Origin: Zanthoxylum bungeanum
Lineage: Eukaryota; Streptophyta; Magnoliopsida; Sapindales; Rutaceae
Assembly: GCA_019454045.1 (NCBI GenBank)
Contig: SKCR01031805.1
Location: 79,831-143,830 of the forward strand
Direction of reading: 5' to 3'
Length of the DNA: 64,000 nt
Shown: positions 25,594 through 38,768 of the stretch, piece after piece
Layout: every line of letters starts with the position of its first letter
Numbering within the stretch: position 1 is the first letter of the stretch
Position numbers and translations under genes: made by a program
Notes under the pieces: model-generated
The model's input: the letters and a program-made list of their open reading frames with translations, nothing else
Told to the model about the DNA's origin: nothing
The model's database searches: none

Positions 25594-27694
25594 TGTTGGT
25601 TTTTATTAAGGTCCCAAGATCAAACAAGACATGAAAACATGTGTGAATACATCAACGGAGGTAGCACACCGAATACTCGATCGTTGAGTCGATTTGGAGA
25701 CGAATCAAGCCAAAAAGCCCACTGCCATTCACGCCAAACTGCTGCAGTTCACTGCCTCCATTTTCAGAATTTGACCTGAGAAAACGGAGCTCCGAGCTTC
25801 GTCCGACGGATCCGGCTCATGGGCGAACCTCCCTACCACCTTCGCAAGACTCGTAGTGTGCTAGCACTTGCGGTTTTTGCCACAAAAACCCAACTCTTGC
25901 TTCCCTTATTCACGCCAAATAGCTTCAAAAACCAGTCCCTATTTTTCTGTTTTGGGCGTGAGAGATGAGAGAAATTTGAGAGAGATGAAGTGTGTGTATT
26001 GGTTGCAAAAAGTGTAAATCAATTATCCTTTTTATATTTTCCAAAAATACAAAATGATTACCAATTACTTTAATTCAAAATCAAGTAAAAGTTGGAGCCA
26101 AAAGCAAAAGATGCTTCCAACAACTTGCATCAACTATTCACATCAACTTTAAGTCATATCAACTTTAATAAAGTGACATGTCTTTCAATCCATCAATCAC
26201 ATCAATCAATCACATCACTCAAAGTGACATTTGATTTGACGCTTGATGTGACGAATGATTTGACGCTTGATGTGACTTGCGTCGCCGCACTCGAATTCGA
26301 AATACGAATGCGCTCGCAATCACACTCGGGCTCGGTTCGTTAATTCCAATTAACGATTTTTCCGTCGCGTCGTAATTAAATGATTACGCCTAGCGAATTC
26401 ACTATTCACGTCGCTAACGAATTTATTCTAAATTAATTCGTTCGCCCGAATTAAAATCTAATTTTAATTCCGCGTCGAAATCTAATTTCGTTTAATATAT
26501 CGAATATATTAATTTATTGATTAATTCCAAATTAATCGTTATCTCTCTCTAGACGATATTTTATCCTAGATAAAATATCTCCGTAATTAATCCTAGATTA
26601 ATTTTCTCTCTCTCTTCTATATAATCCCAGATTATTCAAGAGTGCGAGTTGTGCGTCATCGGTGGATTATCGGGAAGCGACCCATGAGATCTCCGGATAA
26701 GTTGGCAGGAAATACGGTCGTCGGAGTATCCGAATCACGTACGTACCAAGTACTACGTTCTACCGATTTACGAGAAAAGGTCGACTCCTAGCAAAGCACC
26801 AAGTCTACCCAATTCTCCGGACATATCCTATAAGAATATTAAGATCTATATCAAGTGTAGTATACCATTGTATTGAGCATATCGGTCCAGTATCGAATAA
26901 TCACGTGCTAGGGCTGGGGCTGGATAAGTGTCTACCCCGTCCGAAGCACATATCGGATGTCTGGTAACATAGTCTCTATAATCGGATATACATGACCTGG
27001 TCACAATATCCCGATTGGTTGCGCAACACTCAAGAGCACTAGTACCGTATCCTGCGTGACATCAACTCCAATATGACTGAAGTGACACTTCCGTCTTGAC
27101 ATCACACCCAATACTCTACGACTCTATGATAAACCCAGAAGTGGTGTACTCAGAACCTGTTTAAAGTCCCCTACCACCAAAACCAAAGTTTATCGATTAT
27201 CGTAAGTATTAGCGATGCAAGTCTCAGGTTAAGACTATACACACCTACCTTGATTTCGGCCTCCCATAGACACATAGTCATAATACCAATGGGATTCCGA
27301 TGGGTCTATCTAGAGCGAAGCTGTTTCCCGTACCATCGGTGAAACACGACCTCCTATCGCACTTGCATAAGTATCCAACACTTATATATATGAGAACTAT
27401 ACCGTTGTGCCCTCACAACGCACACAAGTGCAATACTAGCCTATTCCGCATTATCGATGTCCAATCTCGATAATACTACGGCTAGGGATATTTAATGATT
27501 AATCCTTCGTGGACTGATATTGTCTCATATCATCTCAATCCAGGAACTAATCATATGGACCTCTCTTCATTTATATATCTATGGTGATCTAATCACAAAT
27601 GATGAGAGTGCAATTTCCTTATTACATAGTTAATTTGCTACAACAACACAATGATCTGTGCAAATAGTGACACTATGGGTCATATTATCCAACA
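25594..27694 (-). repeat. CopD 5' LTR
   Basis: It starts TGTTGGTTTTTATTAAGG and ends ATTATCCAACA on the + strand. It is nearly identical to the partner at 17681-19783, with small indels (for example near 25,665 and 26,860). Confidence 0.92.
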
Positions 27695-29496
27695 AAAAGT
27701 CCATATGATTAGTACCGGATTAATAAGATATGAGACAATATTAATCAACGTAAGGTTTAATCATTAAATATCCCCAGTCGTAGTATTATCGAGACTGGAC
27801 ATCGATAATGCGGAATAGGCTAGTATTACACTTGTGCGTGTTATGGAAGCGTAACGTCATAGTTCTCATCTATTTGGGTATTGGATACTCATGTAAGTGT
27901 AATAGGAGGTTCTGTTTACTGATGGTACGGAAACATATTCGCTCTGGATAATCCCCTCGAAATCTCATTGGTAGTAAGACTATGTGTCTATGGGAATCCG
28001 AATCAAGGTAGGTGTATTTAGTCTTAACCTGAGACTTGCATCGCTAAAACTTGCGACAATCAATATACTTTGGTTTTGGTCGTCCGGGGCTTTAAAGGTT
28101 TTGTGTACGCCTCTTCTGGGTATACTGAGAATCGTAATGCTGTATTGGTGTGATGTCAAGATGGAAGTATCACTTCCGTCATATGGAGATGATGATCACG
28201 CAGGATACGGAACTGGTACTCTTGTATGCTGCAGCTATCGGGATAATATGACAAGGTTGTGATTATCCGATTATAGATTTTAGTTACCAGAGATCCGATA
28301 TATGCTTCGTACGGGGTAGACACAATTCCAGCCCCAGGACTAGCATGTGACATCTGATACTGGATCGATATACGCAATACTACATATACTACGCCTGAAA
28401 AAGATCATGTATTCCGTAGAAGAATATTTCTGGAGAATTGGGCAGGCACGGTGCTTTGCTAGAAGCCAACAATGTCTTGTAAATCGGTAAGACCGTGGTA
28501 CCGGGTACGCACATATTCAGATAGTCCGATAACTGCATTTACTGCCAACATATCCAGGGATCTCTTGGGTCGCATCCCAAAGATTCACCGATGATGTTTG
28601 ACTCGAACAATAAATTAATCTGGGATTAATTATAAGAGAAATAATTAATATGGGATTAATTGCGGCAATAATTTATCTGGGATAAAATTTGAATTGAAGA
28701 GAGAGAACGATTAATTTGGAATTAATCGATTAAGTAATATATTAGATATATGAAATGAAATCGGATTTCAAAGCGGAATTAAAATTAGATTTTAATTTGG
28801 GCGAACAATTTAATTTAGAATTAATTCTTAAGGGACTTTCGTAATAATTTTGCTAGGCATTATTATTTATTTAAATTGGATTTAATTATGTCGCGATAGA
28901 AAATTCGTTTAATCGGATTAAACGAACCCGAGCCCGAAGTGTGTTGAGGAAGCCTCTTGAATTTTTGAATTTAAAGTGGGTCCCACCAACTTACATCACT
29001 AGTCACTTTTTGTTGAATGAAGTGGTTGAGTGTAATTATGGTAACTTACACAACACACTTTGCTTTTTCTATTAAAAGGATATAACCAACTTTTGAAGTT
29101 TAATTTTTGAGTTATTGTTTTAGAAACAAAATATATCAAAATGCTCTCTCTCTCTCCCTCTTCACCTTGGCCGATTGGCCTTGAATCACCTTAGCCGAAT
29201 GGCCTTGTCTCACCAAGGCCGATTGGATCCCTCTCTCTTAGCCAAACCTTGCTTCTCTTGGAGGGCGATTTTTGGGTTCATTTTGTTCTAGCTAGAACTT
29301 AAAGAAGTCAAGAGAAGGTGATAGGGATACTCACTCATGAGTTTGGAACAAGAAAGAAGGCTTGGAAGCTTCAACATCCATGAAAAGTTTTGAACTCAAC
29401 CGATCAATATGAGTATTCCGCAACTCATTTTAATTTTATTCACACACGAATCACTCTTAGATGATCTTGGCATGTTCTAGGAACACTAACACTTTC

Positions 29497-30058
29497 ATTA
29501 TTAATCGATTTCCTTATTAGCTAAAGCCTTCACACTATAAAAATAGAGACAAAACACACAAACAATGGTCTTTTTCAGAATGTTTAAAAACCAAAAACAC
29601 ATAACCTATTTCCCAACTACAGTAAGAGATCCAACATCTAACCTAGGCTTTTAGAGGTATTTTCGGAGCCAAATTACATTTAAGGTACGACTTGAAGGTC
29701 CCGAAACCTTAACTTTGTGTAAATTTTTTCCAGTTTATTGACGTTGTATATCCAGTCAGATGTCCTCTATGTCCGACCGGACATACTTTTGTCAAACAAA
29801 AATTCCGACCAATCAATTGGATACATCCGACCATCTGTTTTTCTGCGGTATATAGGATTGAAACCCGGACATAGATTCCATAGACAATTCTCAATGGACA
29901 TTAATATGGTTTGTATTTGGGATATAACTCCACCTACCGCACGAAAATGGATGTTCCCAATCTTGCATCTATATTTATCATCATGATTCTGTTTTCTTTA
30001 ATTATTTACTATTGTTACTGTTTTTCTTTTGATCTAACCATTTATGATAATGTCATGG
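29497..30058. other. Old host-element sequence, no gene
   Basis: A TATA-like CACTATAAAAATAGAGAC lies at about 29532-29549. TGTCCGACCGGACATA-type palindromes lie near 29,770. It links to 7460-7566 across the CopA insertion. Overlapping short ORFs near 29,709-29,986 are not supported. Confidence 0.4.
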
Positions 30059-32079
30059 TGACCGGCGTAAACACACATTTATAACGCAAGCACACGTTTC
30101 GTTCAAGTAGTATAAAAATATTGATCCCACGAGGACTTAAAACCTTATCTATTAATTTTATAAGGTCAAATGATTACTAGTATTTAACAGGTTGTTTGAT
30201 TGATTTGAAATGGTGACGATTCTAAATTTAAAAACAAGTAAATAAAATTGTTCGATAGTAGGTTTTAAGAAAATCCAATATTAAAAACTATCTAGGGTTG
30301 TGAATCTTTCCAATCTTATTTAAAGATGAAGTGGTTATCTTATAGTTGGGTAATATATTGATTTGTTAACCTGGAACACTAAATTATGTGAAAGCCTCTA
30401 TCGATGGTCAGACACAAATACCCAGTTTAACTCAATTGAACCACATGTCTATGTCAGCCAAATAATCTTGATTCATTAAGTTTAAGTTCCAATTATGGCT
30501 ACCCCCGCCCGACATGTATATGTCTATCCTGTAAGGAAATCTATTAAAGGGTTATCTATCCTTAAGGAAGATCGTGGGCTATTGAGTCTAAGGTCTCAAA
30601 CTTAAAATCCCTATGTATAGTTCATTTTAAGTTTACCTAATCAATTTTATTAGTGGCCAGTTAATAAAAAGCATTAAGATTAAGACTCAATAAATAAATC
30701 TTTATATTACCCAAACTATAATTTAACCCTTATAAACCGGTGATATTGAAATTCATCACAACCCTATATAACTAACTTAGTTATGACACATAGCTAGGGC
30801 TAGTACAAACTTAAAAGTAAAAGCCATAAAGTAAAAATGCGAAAAAGTAAATGCGGTAAAGTAAATACTGAAAAGTAAATTACAATAAAATAAAATGATA
30901 AGGTAAAATGAATTACTTTTACTATTTACTATTTTAGATATCTCCCATAAAATAATATATAAACTTATGATAACATTACCAACCAGCCATATAGGCGGCA
31001 ACCTGATTCATTCAAATTAAATCCGACCAGCCATAAAGGCGGTATGATTTGTCCATGAACCTGCCATATAGGCGGTAAGAAAATTTAATTGCCAACCAGC
31101 CATATAGGCGGTATCCTTGATTAGTCAGGTTTAAACCAGTTTAAAATGAATTACCAACTGACCAATATGGCGGTATCCTTTTTAAGTAAAATTTTAAATA
31201 GTGAATATATTATTTTTAAGCGAGATTAATCTAAATAGCAATAGTAAAAGAATTACCTTTCACCCTAGCAGATGGAAGTTACCTCCTCATGGTTGTATAG
31301 TAAACACTGTAAAAATAAAGAAAGTAAATTACTATTATTACAAAAAGTAATTAAAATTTAATTACAAAACTTAAATTAAAGGAAACTAGAGAGAGAAACT
31401 CCCTATTTACATCAAAGAAATGAGAGAGAATGGTACAATTGAAACTGAAATCTTGAGCTCAATTTATAGACATCGATAGGCCACGGGCGTCGCAACGCCA
31501 AAGCCTTTGGCGTCGCGACGCGAGAACAGTTGATTTGGTCCACACATTTTAACTTTGACTGTTGACTCAGAGTTTGTCGGCCCAATAAGAATTTGACACG
31601 TGGCACGCGGTAGATTCGGTTCAATGAGAAAATGACACGTGGCAGAATATGATTCGCCGATGATTCGGTCCAATGAGAAGATGACATGTGTCACGCGGAG
31701 TGTCGGCACCATAGGCTTGTGACACGTGTCCTGGCGCATGTTAGCGGATCCTCTGTGATAGTGACATGTGGCAAGGCGCACGTTAGCAAAGTCAAACTTC
31801 TCAAATTCTGACCCATTGACCCGGCACACGTTAGCAGCTCTGGTGCAAGTTAGGCGTCACGACGCCAAGGTCTTGCGCGTCGCGACGCCTCAAAATTACC
31901 AAAATGCCATTTTTTTTCCAATTTTCACTGTTTTGGTCCAAATCACCTCCAGAATGTCCTGAAACTTTATTTATCTACAAAATAAAACAAAACACATCAA
32001 AATATTCACAAAACTCAAGAAACTATACAAAATATTATGTTAAATGAGTGGGAAATAGTGATAGATTTATCACTCATCA
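30059..32079 (-). mobile_element. Second solo LTR of the GypL family (2.02 kb)
   Basis: It begins TGACCGGCGTAAACACACAT and ends TCACTCATCA. The TSD CATGG lies at 30054-30058 and 32080-32084. It contains the dyad cluster (about 30980-31170) and a G-box-like group (about 31590-31830). Open frames at 31412-31962 are side products of these motifs. Confidence 0.93.
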
Positions 32080-32084
32080 CATGG

Positions 32085-32580
32085 CTATCATTTGGATATA
32101 ATTTTACATTTCTGATCTTTATGTTTACATAGGAAATCTAGCTAGACATCGAACATGTCCGACCAAACATAAAATTCGAAGCCACGCCAGAAAGATATTT
32201 TTAATTCATATTTTTTATTATTGCTTTGATAATTTCTAGACATTTTATAATTTATTCTTTTATCATTTTTTATGGATGATTGCATGTTGTATTAAATATA
32301 AATTATTCTATGTGATTCTTTCCTTACAAGACATGTAGATCCTCATCTGACTCTGGATATTATACTGTCATCATTAAGGGCTATTCCAAACACAAACGGG
32401 TTTTAGGTCGGACATTGCGAGGGGTGTGATGCGGCCTTAAATCATTCCTTTTGTCTTATAGTGGGTGGCGACTCCATTATTCTCCGGTTTATTCCCAATA
32501 GACTAATACGTACTTTCTACGAGCTGCAAGCTCAACAGTGTCATAGGCATAGCTGTAAACCCTATTTCGCTCTTATAGAT
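32085..32580 (-). repeat. Diverged LTR-E-like (Tat/Ogre-type) LTR start
   Basis: On the reverse strand it carries AATGATTTAAGGCCGC..CACCCCTCGC and GGAGTCGCCACCC (near 32,465). These match LTR-E at 56,600-56,670. CCGACC motifs continue at ~32,155 and 32,405. No gene. Confidence 0.5.
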
Positions 32581-33088
32581 GGTGACTCCAAAAGGGATAG
32601 ATAATCGCCCTTCGAAAAATTCCTTGTAGTATCCATGGCAAGACTGAGGTGAATCATCTCTTTATTCTTTTACATACATTTTAAAACTGATATTATTGCA
32701 TATCGTGAAATCACATTCCACTGGAGAGAAGTGGAATGATAAAGAATGACCAGACCATTGTGTTAATATTCTCCCCAACGAGGGGCTCTAGATCAAGACA
32801 AGTTATTGTGGCACTCGACCAGACCTCATTAAAAGAGGGTTTTATGGAGCTATTAGAGTTTGTATAGGCCGACCAATTTGGGAATACCATGACGTATGCA
32901 CTCCTTAGGAAGGGGTACATCTAGAAGGCTAATGATGAATGAGATAAAAAAAAGTTCATAGTTGTCGTAGGCCCTATAAGCCACCATATGCTAGTGCAAT
33001 GGCAGAGTGGTAGCCACCAGAGGCCGTTATAGACCGATGCAATGGCAGGGAAATGAGTTTTTTTGATTGGTCGAGAAGATGGTGGACG
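32581..33088. other. Unclassified, no supported gene
   Basis: Short ORFs at 32711-32920 and 32921-33172 on the reverse strand show no motif I recognise. The direct repeat TGCAATGGCAG occurs at 32,995 and 33,038. Probably internal sequence of the old host element. Confidence 0.3.
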
Positions 33089-34114
33089 TGTAGGAACCGA
33101 TTTCCTAACGCTGCGGAAACACATTAGGGACCCGGGATCAGACTTGAAAATTTTTTTTGCCTTTCCCTTCACCTGGCTGAATATGACAAACTACTTCACT
33201 GAAATTTTACTTCTATTTTTAATAAAATTTCAGCCCCCGAACAGCCACTGAATAGTGGCTTAAATTCGAACTGTTTTGGACTCGAAATGCATCCAACACA
33301 CCCCTCCTATAATTTGCGCATACACCAGTAAAGTTTCAGGTCTGATTTTTCTATTAAAACAACCCTAAAACAGTCTTAAAAGATCCCTTAATGTTTCCCA
33401 ATTTTTTGGATTAAAAACAAAACAAACCGAGCCCCGTTACACAAAGTAATATGCGGCAGTGAGTAGAAAATTGCTCATTATCGTGTGATGTATTGAGATG
33501 GAGAAGATGATGAATTTTTATTCGACACCAAATAACCTTTCGTGCTATATCTCGTTACCAACAGAATATAGTGTGGGCTATACTCACAAATTAATCTCTA
33601 AACTTGTTAGAGATAATTTTTGTCACACAAGTTTTGCATTTGATTTTCTTGTTCTTCTTGTTCTTTGTTGAACTCTTGAGAGAATTCTAATAACAAGAGG
33701 GGGTGGTTAGGGTGAGAGTGAATTAACTTAGGTAAAAAGAAAGACTAATTTTTATTATATACCTAGGGTTTTATTTTACAAACTAAAACAAAACAACCCA
33801 TCCCCTTCCAAAAGTAGAATTCAGAAATTGAATAATTTTGTAACATCAAATATTACACAATATTTAACTTAATGATAATTTAAAATAACCATTTAAAAGT
33901 TGTAACATCCAAATTAAAATATGTAACTTCCAAAACAACCAAAAGGATTTCAAAAAATTATTTTTCAAATTAAAAAATTAAATCTTTATTAAATTATAAT
34001 ATATATAATTTAATAACTTATAATAAATAATTATCATATGATCATTTATTATAAAAACCATATATTAAAATTAATATATAGTTTCAAGTGTGACAAGAAT
34101 TATCATTAATCATA

Positions 34115-34161
<47 letters not shown>

Positions 34162-34483
34162 TAAGTATATAATTGGACAATGCAAATATATTTTAATCTA
34201 CTACAGTATATCGACCAAGCACGGGGACCAAATGGACCTATGGTTCTGAGCTCCAATAATCTCATAATATTAATTAAACTCTTACTTAGATATTCAAAAT
34301 TATTAACTTCGGGTTATTCCAATAAAACTCGAAGCTGCACTCTTGTTGCTACAAATTGATAATTTAAATCGAACTACATCGGTGTCTCTCGATATAGTCA
34401 TTACATACAGATTGTCCCTTCACGAGTATCTCATAATTAGAGCATGGTCATAATATTTGTTATACTCTTCTAATTATTTTTAC
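33089..34483 (-). repeat. Tork/Angela-like LTR piece
   Basis: It starts TGTAGGAACCGATTTCCTAA followed by CGCTGCGGAAAC. That order resembles the reversed 3' end of Tork/Angela-type LTRs and the start of LTR-G at 36076. No right end or TSD is found. An (AT)n run occupies about 34120-34159. Confidence 0.45.
34120..34159. repeat. (AT)n microsatellite
   Basis: About twenty AT dinucleotides without interruption. Confidence 0.95.
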
Positions 34484-36075
34484 CTTAAGTTTTGGAGTGT
34501 ACGCATCGGAAGGTCGCGGTGGAAGGCGAAAATGGTTCTTAAACATTTTAAAATTTTCCGAGCGAATTAATAAATATCAAATCTTTTTAATTCACCTAAA
34601 TAAGTTTAAATATATTATTTATTAACATTTAATAACATAATATATTTCGAAACACGACGAATTATTTACGAAAATATTTTTCGACAAAAAATACGCGTAA
34701 CTGGCAAATGGTCAAACTGACCAACAGTCGAGTCGGGACAACCCGGTCCCTCGGGCAATGTTTGGCCAGCCCTTGGGTTGCTCGAACAGTGCCCAGTTCG
34801 CTGGTTTCATAGCCGGCACTCGGTGAGCCCGTTTTGATGCGAATTTCACCGTTTTCTCGCGTTTTCCCTGGAACATTTTCCGAAATTTATCCACCACCCA
34901 ATATACATCCAAAATCATCCAAATAACATACTTTTCCATGAAAATATTATGTTTTAAGGGACCAAATCAGATCTGATCCAGTTTGTTATTTTCTCCATTT
35001 CTCATGCCTAAATTCGATTTATTCACAAATTAATCTAATTAATTTTCACCAAATTTAATCACCACAACATAAAGTCTCAAGAACAATTCTAGGCAATATT
35101 AGAGTGGTAGTATCACTCTAGAATGACAATTTTAATTTTTAGATTAATTCCCTAATTAATCTTAATACACATGCTAAATAAAGAAACTTATTAACGGTCA
35201 CTAAACACTCAACATCAAAATTTTTGGTTCATATATATCCAAGATACATATAATTTAAGATATGTAAAATACATATCCAATATATATTTACATGCTTAAG
35301 AAACAAAATTAAGATATTAGAAATTAGAACTTTCCATTACCTTAATTCCAATTCTTCAATTTCTTCACCTTTGATGTTGAGCAATTAATTTAGAACCCTA
35401 ATCCCTTTTATTTATTTATCTCAACACATGAGAAGTGATTAAAGTAGCAAAAATGAAATAAGTTTCATTTATATACTTAAACCATATAGTATGGACGAAA
35501 ATTGGGCATTTTTTAGTCAAAAAATGCTTTAATATTTGGCCCAATGATTTTGGTATAAATTAATCTTATCCATAATAAAATTAAATGATTATTTTGATTT
35601 TTGTTAATTAAAATCCATGGGTTCAAAACCCATGGATTAGCAAATCACAATTTGCCATTTATAAGAATATTCCAAAATAATATTCTTATCTAAAATTAAT
35701 TAATTAACAAAAAAGACAAAATAAAACATGGAAAAAATATTCTTCCAATTTATCATTATTAATAATTAATTAAATAATAATAATATTAAAACAAGTGTCA
35801 GAATATAATTGGTTAATAATGTGTACCGAATCTAAATTATGTATCATATAGAAATACACGTTATTTAATACGCATTTGTATATTATGAATAATGAGAATG
35901 ATCTATAATTAATTTCACAAGTTCTCAACGAGTACACTTTATATTGTGGAACTCTCTAGGTTCAAGTTTATCTGTCATGGAAACCATTTCCATGTCCGTA
36001 ATTTGTCCACTCACAAATTACGACGACCACAAATAATCAATTTGAACTATGCAAGTCGAAATCATTGCATATATA

Positions 36076-38401
36076 CGTTGGGGTTTTGGTGCGGGCGCAA
36101 CGGAAGCTCGCGGTTCGGGTGAAATCATAATTTTAAAACTTTTAAATTTCTGAATAAATTATTCAATATCAAATATGAATAATTTATTCATATTTCACCT
36201 AAACATATTTATTCGATATCAAAAGTCACCTGGTAACGCCGTTTTCGCATATTTCAACTCCGAAACAGTTTCCATCAATTGTTCCAACACCCAAAACACA
36301 TCCAATACATTTATATGACATAATTTTCATCACCATTAACCCAGAATTTCCAGATTTGATCCAAAAACCAAATATGTCAATTTTTCATGCTTTAATCTAA
36401 CTTTCTCAATATTAATCATATATTAACACTAATCCAAGCCACCACCAATAAAGCACCCAAGAATAATTATAGACATTACAAGAGTTGTCATTACACTCTA
36501 GAATGACAAAATATCATCAATTGATCAAATTGACCAAATATTACAATAATATCTTTCAATAATTCTTCACACTTGCAATAAGCCTTCAATTCAATCTTCC
36601 AAATCCAAAACACACACATTCTTAAGAAAAGAAGAAACCCTAGAATCTATCTAGATGATCAAGAACAAGAAACATGCTTTCCAAGCTTAGGGATATTGAG
36701 GATTACCTTTAATTCTCTGAATTTCCTAAAGTTTTTTCTTGATTTTCTTCCTTTTCCTTCTAGAATCATCAAACAATTTGAGAGTGTTTTTGGGAAAGAA
36801 GGTTTCGGCCATAGCTAACATAAAACAAGAAAAGAAAAAAAATTCCCTTTAAAAAAATTTCGACCATAGTTACCAATTAATAATAAGCATGTGTGATAAC
36901 AATTATCACAAATGAAAATTATTTAATTAAATTAAATATAAAGTTAAAGTAGTGAAAAATCAAATTTAACACTTTAACCTTAAATTTTATGTCATGTGTA
37001 ACCAATAATAATTAAAAATATATTCCATAACAATTATGAAATATATATATATCAATTATTCATTTAAATATTTAACATTTAAATATCTAAATAATTAATT
37101 AATATAATTATTAATCTATATGTATTTTATTTACATTAAATAAAATACGTATAGAAGTGACATGTGTCAAAAACTCATTTGACAATTAATTAATGTGTAT
37201 CTAATCAAATTATGTATCAAATACAAATACACAATAATTATGACTGACCAAAAATGCCCTTGTGCATGTGTTTTCGTTTAACCGCTTAAACGATTCAAAT
37301 TAACTTATTTAATCCTGTGAAATATTATGAATAATCTGTATTATTCATAACGCTTTGCTCACGTGCTCAACGAGTACACTTCATATTGTGGGACTCTCTA
37401 AGTTTAGGTTTATCCGTCACGAAATCCAATTTCGTGTCCATAATTCACCCACTCATGAATTATGACGACCACGGATAATATCGCTAAACTATTCAAGTCG
37501 AGGTCATTGCATACATATAATTCTTCTGTCACAGGCTATCCATATTATACCTAGCATATAGATAAGAACGTCAAATCCTTATGGTATAATATAGTCGACT
37601 TTCAAATTTACGATCTCTAAATAACACTCAGAACTTGGTTCCGAAGTTATACCACGGCCATGGATTTACTAGATCGCAAACACGTGTAGGATACATATGC
37701 CATGTACACATGACTGACGGATTCTATCTTGATACGCACTGGATATCATTAGCATCAGTCCACACCCAACGAACAGGCGTAGGTCTGATCTAAATAGATC
37801 GGTGATGTGACTGCCATCAAAGTTTAGAGGATAACTCATATATCCACGGTGGTATCTCAAGTCGAAGTACCACTATGCTCTCTCAACTCGAGAAGATTCC
37901 TATTGATGTTGGTGTACCATCTATTAGGAAATCTTCAGTAAGTCGTTCATTGTTTATCAAATAAACACCTACATATCTATATTAGTCTCCCGAGACACAT
38001 GGTTCATTGGGATAAACTATCAGACCAAGTCACGATATACGACATATACTGGTCTCAGCGAATTTTACTAACCGACCCCGTGTTAGTAAATCTTGACCAG
38101 GAACTTTATTTAAGGATATACAACTTATAGTGATGCTTCCTAATGTTAATTCCAAACTACGTTGTAACTGCGCACTACATTGTAAATCCTAGGGTCTTTG
38201 TCTAATATACATGTATCACTAAATCAGATTTAGTTTCAATATAATCATAATTAGATATCTAATCATAATTAGATCGAATATGTATATAAAAGACAAGAGG
38301 TGCTACCATTAAATAAGTAATATTATGGAAAAAAATTCATTGATCGTATTCATGAATCAGACATAAATACAATCTGAATTGGCACTCCGAGCACCCCAAC
38401 A
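36076..38401 (-). mobile_element. Solo LTR-G (2.33 kb)
   Basis: The ends are CGTTGGGG and CCCCAACA (first TG mutated to CG), with TSD ATATA at 36071-36075 and 38402-38406. It sits inside a diverged copy of its own kind. The host site GCATATATAATCCTTCAGTC matches its own internal GCATACATATAATTCTTCTG near 37,510. The internal ORF at 37669-37860 is not supported. Confidence 0.88.
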
Positions 38402-38768
38402 ATATAATCCTTCAGTCATAGGTTATCCGAATTGTTCCGGAGATATAGATTAAACATCGAATCTCCGCTATGAACAATTCATGTGTCGCAACATAATTAT
38501 GATTCTTAAACAAATAATCGGAAATCATTTCTGAATCATACCTCAGCAAAGGATTTCAAAGAATCACAAATTGGACACTTAAATCCTATACACGAGACTA
38601 ACAGATCCTCTCTGGATACATCACATGATATCGTGGGTATCAGTCCATACCCGACGAACATGCGGAGGTCTGATCATAAAAGATCATTGACGTGACTGTC
38701 ATCAAAGTACTGAGGATATCTCACATATCCACAGTGGTATCACAAGTCAAAAGAGCTAATATGCTATT

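Larger units (their letters stand above)
17681..27694 (-). mobile_element. Complete CopD Ty1/copia element
   Basis: The TSD AAAAG flanks it (17676-17680 and 27695-27699). The LTRs (17681-19783 and 25594-27694) are about 98 percent alike by eye, so CopD is younger than the CopA copy it sits in. The minus orientation is set by the polypurine tract (ATCTCCCACTTGG, read on the other strand) next to the left LTR. The decayed primer site beside the right LTR and the pol remnants agree. Leader repeats, gag and pol are related to CopA, so the two are sister families. Confidence 0.93.
7567..29491 (+). mobile_element. Complete decayed CopA Ty1/copia element carrying nested insertions
   Basis: The two LTRs are in direct orientation and flanked by the TSD CTTTC (7562-7566 and 29492-29496). 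The initiator-Met primer site is at 11727, gag with a zinc knuckle at about 14055, then protease, integrase, RT and RNase H remnants to 17290, and a polypurine tract at 17538-17547. Removing the solo LTR at 7973 and CopD at 17681 leaves an element of about 9.7 kb. The leader before gag is unusually long (2.3 kb). Pol order (integrase before RT) makes it Ty1/copia. Many stops show it is dead. Confidence 0.9.
17548..29491 (+). repeat. CopA 3' LTR, split by CopD
   Basis: It starts TGTTGGACAATTATGACC, is interrupted after ATGATAAAAG at 17680, resumes at TCCATATGATTAGTACCGG (27700), and ends AACACTAACA at 29491. About 1925 bp remain without CopD. A minisatellite of CTTGGCCGATTGGCCTTG-like units at 29166-29228 has fewer copies than in the 5' LTR. 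Confidence 0.9.

Noticed and set aside
36076..38401. LTR-G and its host LTR as the LTR pair of one element
   Set aside because: LTR-G has its own TSD (ATATA) and lies within the related sequence, not beside an internal region.
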